Positions 1-8,199 of a DNA stretch of 60,108 nucleotides are shown piece by piece. A program made the position numbers and the translations under genes. This DNA is from UBA2882 sp964619485 (lineage in GTDB: Bacteria; Bacillota; Clostridia; Lachnospirales; Lachnospiraceae), in the NCBI GenBank assembly GCA_964619485.1, contig CAZUCI010000008.1, positions 1 through 60,108 of the forward strand, given 5' to 3'. Position 1 is the first letter of the stretch. Every line of letters starts with the position of its first letter. The notes under the pieces are model-generated. The model did not search any database and was not told where the DNA came from. It saw only the letters and a list, made by a program, of their open reading frames with translations.

Positions 1-1
1 A

Positions 2-817
2 TTGGGAGCAGCTGCACAGTTCGGTATTTTTACTGCATACTTTGGTGCAATCTTCATGGGCTTCAACGACAAAGCAGCAGCAGCAATCTCCATCATCGGT
101 GGTGCAGACGGCCCTACCTCCATTTTCCTGGCAGGTAAATTAGGACAGACTGCTTTACTTGGACCTATCGCAGTAGCAGCATATTCTTATATGTCACTGG
201 TACCGATTATCCAGCCACCAATCATGAAGCTTCTGACAACAGAAAAAGAACGTAAGATTAAGATGGAACAGTTAAGACCTGTTTCCAGGCTTGAGAAGAT
301 CTTATTCCCAATCATCGTTACGATCGTTGTGTGTGTAATTCTTCCTACAACAGCACCACTGGTTGGTATGTTAATGCTTGGTAACCTGTTCCGTGAGTCT
401 GGTGTTGTTCGTCAGCTTCAGGAGACAGCTTCCAATGCACTGATGTATATCGTTGTTATTTTACTTGGAACTTCCGTTGGTGCGACCACAAGTGCAGAGG
501 CATTCTTAAATCTTGATACTTTGAAAATCGTTGCATTAGGACTGATTGCATTCGCATTTGGTACCGCAGCGGGAGTATTATTTGGTAAAATCATGTGCGT
601 TGCAACACATGGTAAGGTTAACCCATTAATTGGTTCAGCCGGAGTTTCCGCTGTACCTATGGCAGCACGAGTATCCCAGAAGGTTGGAGCTGAAGCAGAT
701 CCTACCAACTTCTTACTGATGCATGCAATNNNNNNNNNNATGGGACCTAACGTAGCCGGTGTTATCGGTACTGCAGTAGCAGCCGGAACATTCATGGCTA
801 TCTTCGGTATTTTCTAA
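2..817 (+). CDS. oadB: Sodium-pumping decarboxylase beta subunit, 5' partial
   Basis: Membrane subunit of the biotin-dependent oxaloacetate decarboxylase sodium pump. It decarboxylates carboxybiotin and drives Na+ out of the cell. The gene runs in from before the window, so the N terminus is missing. Seen: the family motif IGGADGPTSIF near residue 33, containing the conserved Asp of the ion path, several long hydrophobic helices, and the C-terminal GPNVAGVIG block. A ten-N gap (730-739) sits just before that block and adds four undefined codons. The oadA gene follows after 59 bases, so this is one operon. The beta subunits of methylmalonyl-CoA and glutaconyl-CoA decarboxylases are close relatives; the neighbouring pyruvate-carboxylase-like alpha subunit favours oxaloacetate as substrate. 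Confidence 0.93.
   Translation: MGAAAQFGIFTAYFGAIFMGFNDKAAAAISIIGGADGPTSIFLAGKLGQTALLGPIAVAAYSYMSLVPIIQPPIMKLLTTEKERKIKMEQLRPVSRLEKILFPIIVTIVVCVILPTTAPLVGMLMLGNLFRESGVVRQLQETASNALMYIVVILLGTSVGATTSAEAFLNLDTLKIVALGLIAFAFGTAAGVLFGKIMCVATHGKVNPLIGSAGVSAVPMAARVSQKVGAEADPTNFLLMHAXXXXMGPNVAGVIGTAVAAGTFMAIFGIF
730..739. other. Assembly gap of ten N inside oadB
   Basis: Ten N follow GCAAT and precede ATGGGACC. In the OadB family the residues here read MHAMGPNVAG without an insertion. Removing the N and one copy of the repeated AT restores exactly that reading. The run therefore looks like a placeholder between overlapping contigs, not missing sequence. Confidence 0.85.
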
Positions 818-876
818 ATCGAAGGAATTTCCGCAAGGCGGATTAAAATTGTAGATTAAATATGGAGGAAATAGTA

Positions 877-2291
877 ATGGCAGAAAAGAAACCTGTTAAA
901 ATTACAGAAACTATCTTACGTGATGCTCATCAGTCTCTGATCGCAACAAGAATGCCTACCGAATTAATGCTTCCTATCGTAGATAAGATGGATAAAGTCG
1001 GATATCATTCAGTTGAGTGCTGGGGCGGTGCTACCTTTGATGCATCTCTTCGTTTCTTAAAAGAGGATCCATGGGAAAGACTTAGAAAGTTAAGAGCTGG
1101 ATTCAAAAATACTAAATTACAGATGTTGTTAAGAGGACAGAACGTATTAGGATATCGTCATTATGCAGATGATGTTGTTGAGCACTTTGTTCAGAAATCC
1201 ATCGCTAATGGTATTGATATCATTCGTATCTTTGACTGTTTAAATGATCTTCGTAACGTTGAGACAGCTGTTAAAGCCTGCAAAAAAGAAGGCGGACATG
1301 CTCAGATCGCATTATCCTATACATTAGGTGATGCTTACACAGAGCAGTACTGGATGGACATTGCAAAGAGAATCGAAGACATGGGTGCAGATTCCATCTG
1401 TATCAAGGATATGGCTGGTCTTTTAGTTCCTTATGAGGCAACTAAACTGATCACATCCTTAAAGAGTGCTACAGAGCTTCCAATTCAGTTACACACACAT
1501 TACACTTCAGGTGTTGCCAGCATGACATACTTAAAGGCAGTTGAAGCAGGTGTTGATGTAATTGATACCGCAATGAGCCCACTTTCCATGGGAACCAGCC
1601 AGCCTGCAACAGAGGTTATGGTTGAAACCTTCAAGGGAACACCTTATGATACAGGCTTTGATCAGAACTTATTGGCAGAAATCGCTGATTACTTCAGACC
1701 TTACAGAGAAGAGTGTCTTGCAAATGGCCTCTTAAATCCAAAGGTTATGGGTGTTAATATCAAAACTTTATTATATCAGGTACCAGGCGGAATGCTNNNN
1801 NNNNNNCTAACATGGTTAGCCAGTTAAAAGAGCAGAATGCAGAAGATAAGTATGATGATGTATTAAAGGAAATCCCAAGAGTTCGTAAAGACTTTGGTGA
1901 ACCACCACTTGTTACTCCTTCTTCACAGATCGTTGGTACACAGGCTGTTATGAACGTTCTTATGGGAGAGCCATACAAGATGGCTACAGGTCAGACAAAA
2001 GACTTATTAAGCGGAAAATATGGTGCAACTGTTAAACCTTTCAATGCTGATGTTCAGAAAAAGGTTATCGGCGATGCAGAAGTTATTACATGCCGTCCAG
2101 CTGATTTACTGAAACCTGAAATGGATAAGTTAGCAGAAGAATGTAAAGAATGGGCTAGAAGCGAAGAAGATGTATTATCTTACGCATTATTCCCACAGGT
2201 AGCTGTAGACTTCTTCAAATACCGTAAGGCACAGGAAGAAAAAGTTGATTTAGCAGCTGCTGACACTAAAAATGGTGCTTACCCGGTTTAA
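877..2291 (+). CDS. oadA: Oxaloacetate decarboxylase alpha subunit (carboxyltransferase)
   Basis: Soluble subunit that moves the carboxyl group of oxaloacetate to biotin for decarboxylation by OadB. Seen: TETILRDAHQSL near the N terminus (metal-binding Asp), CIKDMAG with the conserved Lys, and LHTHYTSG with two metal-ligand His. These are hallmarks of the pyruvate carboxylase/OadA carboxyltransferase fold. An in-frame ATG lies at 862, but GGAGG at 864-868 is spaced correctly for the ATG at 877, so 877 is chosen. A ten-N run at 1797-1806 throws the downstream half out of frame. Replacing it with two bases gives a continuous protein of about 468 residues through GGMLSNMVSQL. The protein ends without a biotinyl domain, so the biotin carrier must be a separate gene, probably upstream of the window. 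Confidence 0.92.
1797..1806. other. Assembly gap of ten N inside oadA
   Basis: Frame 1 is open up to the N-run and frame 3 is open after it. The family sequence GGM-L-S-N-x-V-S-Q-L is recovered if the gap is two bases long. The stated length of ten is therefore a placeholder and the gene is probably intact. Confidence 0.85.
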
Positions 2292-2323
2292 TGACTGGAA
2301 GTAATTCAATTTAAGAATTTAAA

Positions 2324-2354
2324 GGACCTCTGGAGTTTTCAGGGGTTCTTTTTT
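2324..2354 (+). terminator. Intrinsic terminator of the oad operon
   Basis: GGACCTCTG (2324-2332) pairs with CAGGGGTTC (2340-2348), allowing G-T pairs. A run of six T follows. It lies 33 bases after the oadA stop codon. Confidence 0.75.
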
Positions 2355-2366
2355 CATGTTATAGGG

Positions 2367-2504
2367 GAAACAGCACCTGTCTGTTTGCATCCAGGCACGC
2401 TTGCGCTACATAAATACGTAGCGGCACGTAAGTCCGCAAAGGACGCGGACTAAGTGCCGACGTATTTATAAGTACCTGGATTGCAAACAGGCAGGTGCTG
2501 TTTC
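2367..2504. repeat. 138-nt palindromic element, copy 1 (reverse orientation)
   Basis: The outer arms 2367-2395 and 2475-2504 pair over about 29 bases with one G-T pair and one bulge. Inside lie ATAAATACGT (2410-2419) paired with ACGTATTTAT, GGCAC paired with GTGCC, and an apical stem AGTCCGC (2431-2437) with GCGGACT (2445-2451) around a 7-base loop. The same element occurs at 12086-12222 on the other strand, with a near-identical core. Bases in the apical stem and outer arm differ between the copies but remain paired. It follows the oad terminator and precedes a tetR promoter. It may be a non-autonomous mobile palindrome or a structured RNA; no transposase is seen beside it. Confidence 0.85.
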
Positions 2505-2595
2505 TGCAGGGTGATGAAAAAGGAATGAAAAGCTTGAGGCATATAAATTAAGCAAATTGAAATTCGTGTGGAGAAGGGAAATATAGGGAGACTAC

Positions 2596-2637
2596 TTGAC
2601 ATAACTTTGGAAATAGGCTAACATAACATATGTTATG
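2596..2637 (+). promoter_or_regulatory. Promoter and palindromic operator of the TetR gene
   Basis: TTGACA (2596-2601), a 17-base spacer and TAACAT (2619-2624) form a good sigma-70-type promoter. The perfect 16-base palindrome CATAACATATGTTATG (2622-2637) overlaps the -10 box, as expected for a repressor that controls its own gene. Confidence 0.75.
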
Positions 2638-2721
2638 AATGATAAATTAAAGAACAGAAAATGATTGAATTGAAAGTTTTTGTTTTTATTGAGTGATTCG
2701 CAAATGAAGAGAGGGTTATCC

Positions 2722-3270
2722 ATGGCCAGAAAAGTTAGTATTACAAAAGAGATGATTGTTAGCAGTGCATTTGAGATGACGAGAGAAGAGGGGCTGCTTG
2801 AGGTGACAGCCAGAAGGCTTGCTGCGAAGGCAGGGTGCTCTACACAGCCAATTTTCCGTGTATATCAGAGCATGGATGAATTATATGATGAAATATTTGG
2901 ATTAGCAGCAACTTTTTTTGCAGATTTTTATCAGAATTATCCCAAAACAGAGCAGACCCCATTTGTAAATCTGGGACTTGCCTATATTGATTTTGCGGGA
3001 AAAGAGCCAAATCTGTTCCGCCTTTTATTTATGGAAGAAAAGAGACAGAAAGCCAGCCTGATTGGCATTTTAAATGGAAAAAACAATGCGTTATTTAAAG
3101 AAATATCAAAAGCAACTGCTGAGGGCGCAAAGGATGCAGAAGATATATTTATGAGAATGTGGATTTTCATTCACGGGGCGGCCTGCATGGTGATTACAGG
3201 AGATTATGATCTTACAATGGAGCAGACTAAAAAACTTTTGGCAGACTCCTTTCATGCATTTATAAAGTAA
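2722..3270 (+). CDS. TetR/AcrR-family transcriptional regulator
   Basis: DNA-binding repressor of 182 residues. Seen: an N-terminal TetR helix-turn-helix, where SAFEMTREEGLLEVTARRLA is followed by AGCSTQPIFRVYQSMDELY, and a helical C-terminal ligand domain. The start at 2722 is preferred over in-frame TTG 2680 and ATG 2704, because AGAGGG at 2709-2714 is spaced well for it and MARKVSITKEMIV is a typical TetR beginning. The palindrome in its promoter suggests autorepression. No obvious target gene lies next to it: the next gene is an RpiR regulator. Its ligand cannot be inferred. Confidence 0.88.
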   Translation: MARKVSITKEMIVSSAFEMTREEGLLEVTARRLAAKAGCSTQPIFRVYQSMDELYDEIFGLAATFFADFYQNYPKTEQTPFVNLGLAYIDFAGKEPNLFRLLFMEEKRQKASLIGILNGKNNALFKEISKATAEGAKDAEDIFMRMWIFIHGAACMVITGDYDLTMEQTKKLLADSFHAFIK

Positions 3271-3314
3271 GGTTGTGCTATAAAGTGAAGCTGTGCTATA
3301 AAGCAGAACTGTGC
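3271..3314. repeat. 19-bp tandem repeat directly after a stop codon
   Basis: Two 19-base units (3271-3289 and 3290-3308) share TGTGCTATAAAG, and a third partial unit begins CTGTGCAAAAG. The array starts at the first base after the TetR stop codon. Confidence 0.75.
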
Positions 3315-3339
3315 AAAAGAACAAGCGTTGGAGTAAAGT

Positions 3340-4305
3340 ATGAGCGAAGCAGATTACAGAAATGAGACAGCTGCCCCAGGGCAGGAGGAAGTGGATATTA
3401 TTACCCGCATGAAGAATGGCTATGACAAAATGAGTAAAGGGCATAAGCGAATTGCAACTTATATCCTGGATCATTATGATCAGGCTGTTTTTATGACAGC
3501 AGCAAAGCTGGGGGAAGAGGTAGGAACCAGTGAATCTACTGTTGTACGATTCGCAGGTGGACTTGGCTTTGAAGGATATCCGGAATTCCAGAAAGCATTG
3601 GAAGCATGGATAAAAAGTGAATGGAATAATGTAGCCAAGGTCAATATGAAATATGGTAAGAGCACACAGTCTGAAATTTTGACCTCTGTACTGAATGCTG
3701 ATATTGAAAAGATTGCTGATACATTACAGAATGTGGATGTTGATGCCTTTGAGGCCGCGGTCGATATTATTTCCAATGCAAAACATGTTTATGTGGTTGG
3801 ACTGCGAAGCTGTGAACCTCTGGCTGATTTCCTGAGCTTTTACCTGACTATGATTCGTGGAGATGTCATTTTACTTAGAAGCACTTCTGTTACGGAATTA
3901 TTCGAGCAGATGATCCGTGTGGACAAGGATGATGTGGTTATTGGAATCAGTTTCCCCAGATATTCCATGCGAACGCTTAAGGTCATGGAGTTTGCCAATG
4001 ATAGAAATGCCAAGGTTATTGCCATTACGGATTCCATTCATTCTCCAATGAATTTATATTCCGCATGCAATCTCTGTGCAAGAAGCGATATGGTTTCCAT
4101 TGTTGATTCCCTTGTGGCTCCGCTGAGCTTGATTAATGCGCTGGTAGTAGCACTTTGCCTGAAGAATCCTGAACAGGTAAAGGATAATCTGAAACAGCTG
4201 GAACAGGTATGGGGAAACTATCAGGTTTATTTGAATGATGAAATTGATTTTATAGATGAAGAGCCAATGCTGGACAAGCCTTTGGTGAGGAAAAAGAATG
4301 AGTAA
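3340..4305 (+). CDS. RpiR/MurR-family transcriptional regulator
   Basis: Regulator of sugar-phosphate or amino-sugar metabolism, 321 residues. Seen: an N-terminal HTH_6 domain (about 25-100), with ATYILDHYDQAVFMTAAKLG and the recognition segment GTSESTVVRFAGGLGFEGY, followed by a SIS sugar-phosphate-binding domain (about 130-280) with YVVGLRSCEPLADFLSFYL. The start follows GGAG with normal spacing. Its last eight bases overlap the next gene, so the two are probably translated together. The C terminus is extended and acidic. No sugar catabolic gene lies nearby, so its effector is unknown. Confidence 0.9.
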   Translation: MSEADYRNETAAPGQEEVDIITRMKNGYDKMSKGHKRIATYILDHYDQAVFMTAAKLGEEVGTSESTVVRFAGGLGFEGYPEFQKALEAWIKSEWNNVAKVNMKYGKSTQSEILTSVLNADIEKIADTLQNVDVDAFEAAVDIISNAKHVYVVGLRSCEPLADFLSFYLTMIRGDVILLRSTSVTELFEQMIRVDKDDVVIGISFPRYSMRTLKVMEFANDRNAKVIAITDSIHSPMNLYSACNLCARSDMVSIVDSLVAPLSLINALVVALCLKNPEQVKDNLKQLEQVWGNYQVYLNDEIDFIDEEPMLDKPLVRKKNE

Positions 4306-5530
4306 AGTAATTGTAATTGGAGCCGGAGCTGCCGGAATGATGGCTGCCTGTATGGCTGCACAGAACGGTAATCAGGTTCTTCTATTGGAGAAAAATGAAA
4401 AGCTGGGTAAAAAAATCTACATAACGGGCAAGGGTCGATGCAATTTAACCAATGCATCTGATTTGGAACAGCTTTTTTCCAGTATTGTAACAAATGAAAA
4501 ATTTCTGTACAGTGCACTTTATGGTTTTGATAATCAGACCTGCATGGAATTTTTTGAACAGAATGGGTTAAAGATAAAGGTAGAGAGAGGAAATCGTGTA
4601 TTTCCTGTTTCTGACCACGCATCCGACGTCATTAAGGCAATGGAAAACGCTATGAAGCAGGCCGGTGTTAAAATAAAACTTTTTACGCAGGTAAAGAAAT
4701 TGAAGGTGGAGGAGGAACACGTTTCCGGAGTGGTGGATACCAAAGGCAATTTTTACGAAGCAGATGCCGTGGTTGTTGCCACTGGAGGCTGTTCCTACCC
4801 AACCACCGGATCAACGGGTGATGGATATCGTTTCGCAGAGGACTGTGGTCATAAAATTGTTGAGCCTGTGCCGGCACTTGTGCCTTTGCAGATTCAGGAG
4901 AGCTTTTGCAAAGAGCTCCAGGGATTATCGCTGAAAAATGTTTCTGTTCAGATAAAGGATGACAGACGCTGCTACTATGAAGATTTTGGGGAAATGCTAT
5001 TTACACATTGTGGAGTGAGCGGTCCTCTGATTTTAAGCGCAAGCAGCTATATCAGTAAGATACTGGAGAAGAAGCAGCTGACACTTTTGCTGGATTTAAA
5101 GCCGAATCTTTCCAGAGAGACACTGGATAAGCGTTTGCTGCGTGAGTTTGAGCAGAATCAGAATAAGCAGTTCAAAAATGCGGTAAGCAGCCTTTTCCCA
5201 TCTAAAATGATTCCCGTCATGATTGCTTTATCCGGGATTGACCCTGATAAAAAGGTACATGAAATTACCAGAGAAGAGAGAACCGGCTTTGTTGCTTTGA
5301 TAAAGGAAGTCAGAATGACGATTACCGGAACCAACGACTTTAAGGAAGCCATCATCACACAGGGAGGAGTCAGCGTAAAGGATGTAAATCCTTCTACCAT
5401 GGAATCCAAAAAGATTACAAGACTTTATTTTGCAGGGGAAGTGTTGGATATTGATGCTTTGACCGGCGGATATAATTTACAGCTGGCATGGTCTACCGGA
5501 CATTTGGCGGGAGAAAGTATTGAAGCCTGA
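4298..5530 (+). CDS. NAD(P)/FAD-dependent oxidoreductase, HI0933/BaiN-like
   Basis: Flavoprotein of 410 residues in the HI0933/YhiN/BaiN family, often called aminoacetone oxidase family. Seen: the N-terminal dinucleotide-binding motif VIGAGAAGMMAACMAAQNG, then GKKIYITGKGRCNLTN typical of this family, VVATGGCSYPTTGSTGDGY in the middle, and the C-terminal FAD contact YFAGEVLDIDALTGGYNLQ. It overlaps the RpiR gene by eight bases and is followed by cmk after 30 bases, an arrangement common in Lachnospiraceae. Some family members reduce bile-acid intermediates in bacteria that 7-dehydroxylate bile acids. No other bai gene is seen here, so that role should not be assumed. Confidence 0.88.
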   Translation: MSKVIVIGAGAAGMMAACMAAQNGNQVLLLEKNEKLGKKIYITGKGRCNLTNASDLEQLFSSIVTNEKFLYSALYGFDNQTCMEFFEQNGLKIKVERGNRVFPVSDHASDVIKAMENAMKQAGVKIKLFTQVKKLKVEEEHVSGVVDTKGNFYEADAVVVATGGCSYPTTGSTGDGYRFAEDCGHKIVEPVPALVPLQIQESFCKELQGLSLKNVSVQIKDDRRCYYEDFGEMLFTHCGVSGPLILSASSYISKILEKKQLTLLLDLKPNLSRETLDKRLLREFEQNQNKQFKNAVSSLFPSKMIPVMIALSGIDPDKKVHEITREERTGFVALIKEVRMTITGTNDFKEAIITQGGVSVKDVNPSTMESKKITRLYFAGEVLDIDALTGGYNLQLAWSTGHLAGESIEA

Positions 5531-5560
5531 AAACAGCAATACAAGAGAGGACGTAAATTC

Positions 5561-6220
5561 ATGAGCTATAGTATCGCAGTTGATGGACCTGCAGGAGCAG
5601 GAAAAAGTACCATCGCAAAGAAAATTGCAAAGAAATTGGGATTCATTTATGTGGATACAGGAGCTATGTATCGAGCCATGGCCCTTTATCTGATTCGACA
5701 GAAAGTGGATGCTTTAGACGCAGCTGCAATCAGTGCAGAATGTGAGCATGCGGATATTTCCATCAAATATGAAAATGGAGAGCAGGTTGTTTTATTAAAC
5801 GGAGAAAATGTTAACGGATTGATTCGTACCGAAGAGGTTGGCAGAATGGCCTCCAACAGCAGTGTAAACGGAGATGTTCGTAAAAAGCTTGTCTCTCTGC
5901 AGCAGAAGCTGGCATCAGAAGCAGAGGTTATCATGGATGGAAGAGACATTGGAACCTGTGTGCTTCCCAATGCTGATGTGAAGGTATATCTGACAGCGAG
6001 CAGTAAAGTGCGCGCGAAAAGAAGATATGATGAGCTGACAGCCAAGGGAGAAGCCTGTGATTTGTCAACTATTGAAGCTGACATTATTGAGCGTGATCAG
6101 CGTGATATGAATCGCGAAATTTCACCGCTGAAGCAGGCTGAGGATGCAATTTTACTGGACTCTTCGTATATGACAATTGATGAAGTGGTGGATAAAATCA
6201 TCAGTTTTACACAAAAATAG
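5561..6220 (+). CDS. cmk: Cytidylate kinase
   Basis: Phosphorylates CMP and dCMP to the diphosphates in pyrimidine nucleotide supply. The protein has 219 residues, the usual length. Seen: the P-loop DGPAGAGKSTIAKKIAKKLG at the N terminus, YVDTGAMYRA for nucleoside monophosphate binding, MDGRDIGTCVLPNADVKVYL, and the lid region RDQRDMNREISPLKQAEDA. It sits between the BaiN-like gene and ispH in one same-strand block. The start follows AGAGAGGA. Confidence 0.97.
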   Translation: MSYSIAVDGPAGAGKSTIAKKIAKKLGFIYVDTGAMYRAMALYLIRQKVDALDAAAISAECEHADISIKYENGEQVVLLNGENVNGLIRTEEVGRMASNSSVNGDVRKKLVSLQQKLASEAEVIMDGRDIGTCVLPNADVKVYLTASSKVRAKRRYDELTAKGEACDLSTIEADIIERDQRDMNREISPLKQAEDAILLDSSYMTIDEVVDKIISFTQK

Positions 6221-6234
6221 AAAGAGGAAGAAAA

Positions 6235-7083
6235 GTGGAAGTAATCAGAGCAAAATCTGCAGGCTTTTGTTTCGGGGTGAAGAGAGCTGTGGAACAGGTT
6301 TACGAGCAGATTGATACCGGAAAAAAAATTTACACCTACGGACCGATTATTCACAATGAAGAAGTTGTCAAAGACCTGGAAAAGAAAGGTGTGACAGTAC
6401 TTCAGGATGAAAAAGATTTAGAGGCAGTTACAGAGGGAAGGGTTGTCATACGCGCCCATGGTGTGCCTAAGAAAATTTATGACCAGATTGAAAATCGAAA
6501 GCTGGAAATTATAGACGCCACCTGTCCTTTTGTAAAAAAGATTCATAGAATTGTGGAAAAAGAAAGTGCAGCCGGAGCACAGATTGTTATAATAGGAAAA
6601 GATACGCATCCAGAGGTCGAGGGCATCAAGGGCTGGTGTCATACGCCGGCAGTTGTTGTGGAATCCAGAGAACAGGCGAACGCTTTGACGCTTGAAAAAG
6701 GACAAAAAGTGTGTGTGGTATCTCAAACGACATTTAACTACAATAAATTTCAAGAATTAGTTGAAATTATTTACAAAAAAGGTTATGATATTAATGTTGT
6801 TAATACTATATGCAACGCCACGGAGGAGCGCCAGACGGAAGCTGCTCGAATAGCTGCGGATGTTGATGCGATGATAGTGATAGGCGGTACTCACAGTTCT
6901 AATACGCGGAAGCTGTATGAAATCTGCAGTGAGAAATGTGAGAACACTTTTTTTATACAGACACTGGATGATCTGCATATGGATCTACCGGATGCAGCAT
7001 CTAACGTGGGAATTACCGCGGGGGCTTCAACCCCAAATAATATTATTGAGGAGGTTCAAAATTATGTCAGAATTAACTTTTGA
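6235..7083 (+). CDS. ispH: 4-hydroxy-3-methylbut-2-enyl diphosphate reductase
   Basis: Last enzyme of the MEP isoprenoid pathway, an iron-sulfur protein making IPP and DMAPP. The start is GTG, 14 bases after cmk, with AGAGGAAG ahead of it. Seen: the three cluster cysteines in AGFCFGVKRAVE, DATCPFVKK and NTICNATEERQ, plus GTHSSNTRKL and the C-terminal GITAGASTPNNIIEEV. The length, 282 residues, matches stand-alone IspH. Its last 20 bases overlap the rpsA start in another frame. In many relatives these two are fused into one polypeptide; here they are separate, and GGAGG stands in front of the second start. Confidence 0.97.
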   Translation: MEVIRAKSAGFCFGVKRAVEQVYEQIDTGKKIYTYGPIIHNEEVVKDLEKKGVTVLQDEKDLEAVTEGRVVIRAHGVPKKIYDQIENRKLEIIDATCPFVKKIHRIVEKESAAGAQIVIIGKDTHPEVEGIKGWCHTPAVVVESREQANALTLEKGQKVCVVSQTTFNYNKFQELVEIIYKKGYDINVVNTICNATEERQTEAARIAADVDAMIVIGGTHSSNTRKLYEICSEKCENTFFIQTLDDLHMDLPDAASNVGITAGASTPNNIIEEVQNYVRINF

Positions 7084-8197
7084 ACAAATGCTTGAAGAAT
7101 CATTAAAACCTATTAGAAATGGAGAGACCGTTGAAGGAACAGTAATCGCTGTAAAACCAGAAGAAGCTGTTTTGAACATTGGATATAAATCTGATGGTAT
7201 TCTTACCAGAAACGAATACACCAATGAAGCAAATGTTGACTTAACAACTGTTCTGCACGTTGGTGACAAGATGGATGTCAAAGTTGTCAAAGTAAACGAC
7301 GGAGAAGGTCAGGTTCTTCTTTCTTACAAGAGACTTGCTCTTGAAAAAGGAAACAAGAGAATCCAGGAAGCTTTCGACAATCAGGAAGTTTTAACTGCAA
7401 AGGTTGCACAGGTATTAGACGGCGGCTTAAGCGTTGTTGTTGATGAAGTAAGAATCTTCATCCCAGCAAGCCTTGTATCAAACGTATATGAGAAAGATCT
7501 CACAAAATACGCTGATCAGGAAATTGAATTTGTAATTATAGAGTACAACCCTAAGAGAAGAAGATACATTGGTGATCGTAAACAGCTCTTAGTTGCTAAG
7601 AAAGCAGAAATGCAGAAAGAATTATTCGAGAAGATTCACGTAGGTGATGTTGTAGAAGGAACTGTTAAGAATGTAACAGACTTCGGTGCATTCATCGACT
7701 TAGGTGGAGCTGATGGATTATTACACATCTCCGAAATGAGCTGGGGCCGTGTAGAGAATCCTAAAAAAGTATTTAAAGTTGGCGATGTTCTCAAAGTATT
7801 AATCAAAGATATCGACGGAACAAAGATTGCTTTAAGTCTTAAATTTGATGATGCAAACCCTTGGAAAGACGCTGCAAGCAAATATGCTGTAGGAAACGTT
7901 GTCAAAGCTAAAGTTGCAAGAATGACAGACTTCGGTGCATTCGTAGAGTTAGAGGTTGGTGTTGATGCATTATTACATGTATCCCAGATTTCTAAGGATC
8001 ATATCGAGAAACCATCTGATGTATTAAAGGTTGGCGACGAAGTTGAAGCTAAGATTGTTGATTTCAATGAAAATGACAGAAAAATCAGCTTAAGCATCAA
8101 AGCTTTATTTGCACCAGAACCAACAGAGCAGGAAGATGATGCTGATGTTGTTTCCGTTGACATTGATAAAGTAATTGCTGAGGAAAGTGCAGAATAA
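7064..8197 (+). CDS. rpsA: 30S ribosomal protein S1 (four S1 domains)
   Basis: RNA-binding protein of 377 residues that helps mRNA onto the 30S subunit. Seen: four S1/OB domains. The first (about 18-85) has GETVEGTVIAVKPEEAVLNI, the second is weaker, and the third and fourth (about 190-345) carry clear VTDFGAFIDLGGADGLLH and MTDFGAFVELEVGVDALLH cores. The tail is acidic. The ATG at 7064 is chosen because GAGGAGG precedes it at normal spacing; the longer upstream reading overlaps ispH deeply and is not S1-like. cheR follows after two bases. Confidence 0.93.
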   Translation: MSELTFEQMLEESLKPIRNGETVEGTVIAVKPEEAVLNIGYKSDGILTRNEYTNEANVDLTTVLHVGDKMDVKVVKVNDGEGQVLLSYKRLALEKGNKRIQEAFDNQEVLTAKVAQVLDGGLSVVVDEVRIFIPASLVSNVYEKDLTKYADQEIEFVIIEYNPKRRRYIGDRKQLLVAKKAEMQKELFEKIHVGDVVEGTVKNVTDFGAFIDLGGADGLLHISEMSWGRVENPKKVFKVGDVLKVLIKDIDGTKIALSLKFDDANPWKDAASKYAVGNVVKAKVARMTDFGAFVELEVGVDALLHVSQISKDHIEKPSDVLKVGDEVEAKIVDFNENDRKISLSIKALFAPEPTEQEDDADVVSVDIDKVIAEESAE

Positions 8198-8199
8198 TT

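Noticed and set aside
418..795. Open frame on the minus strand opposite oadB
   Set aside because: It mirrors the coding strand of a conserved gene, spans the N-run, and shows no family motif or ribosome site.
4298..5530. Bile-acid 7-dehydroxylation gene baiN
   Set aside because: The family fits, but no other bai gene is present and the cmk neighbourhood is the general Lachnospiraceae one.
6917..7063. N-terminal extension of the S1 protein
   Set aside because: The extra codons overlap ispH deeply and are not S1-like; GAGGAGG supports the start at 7064.
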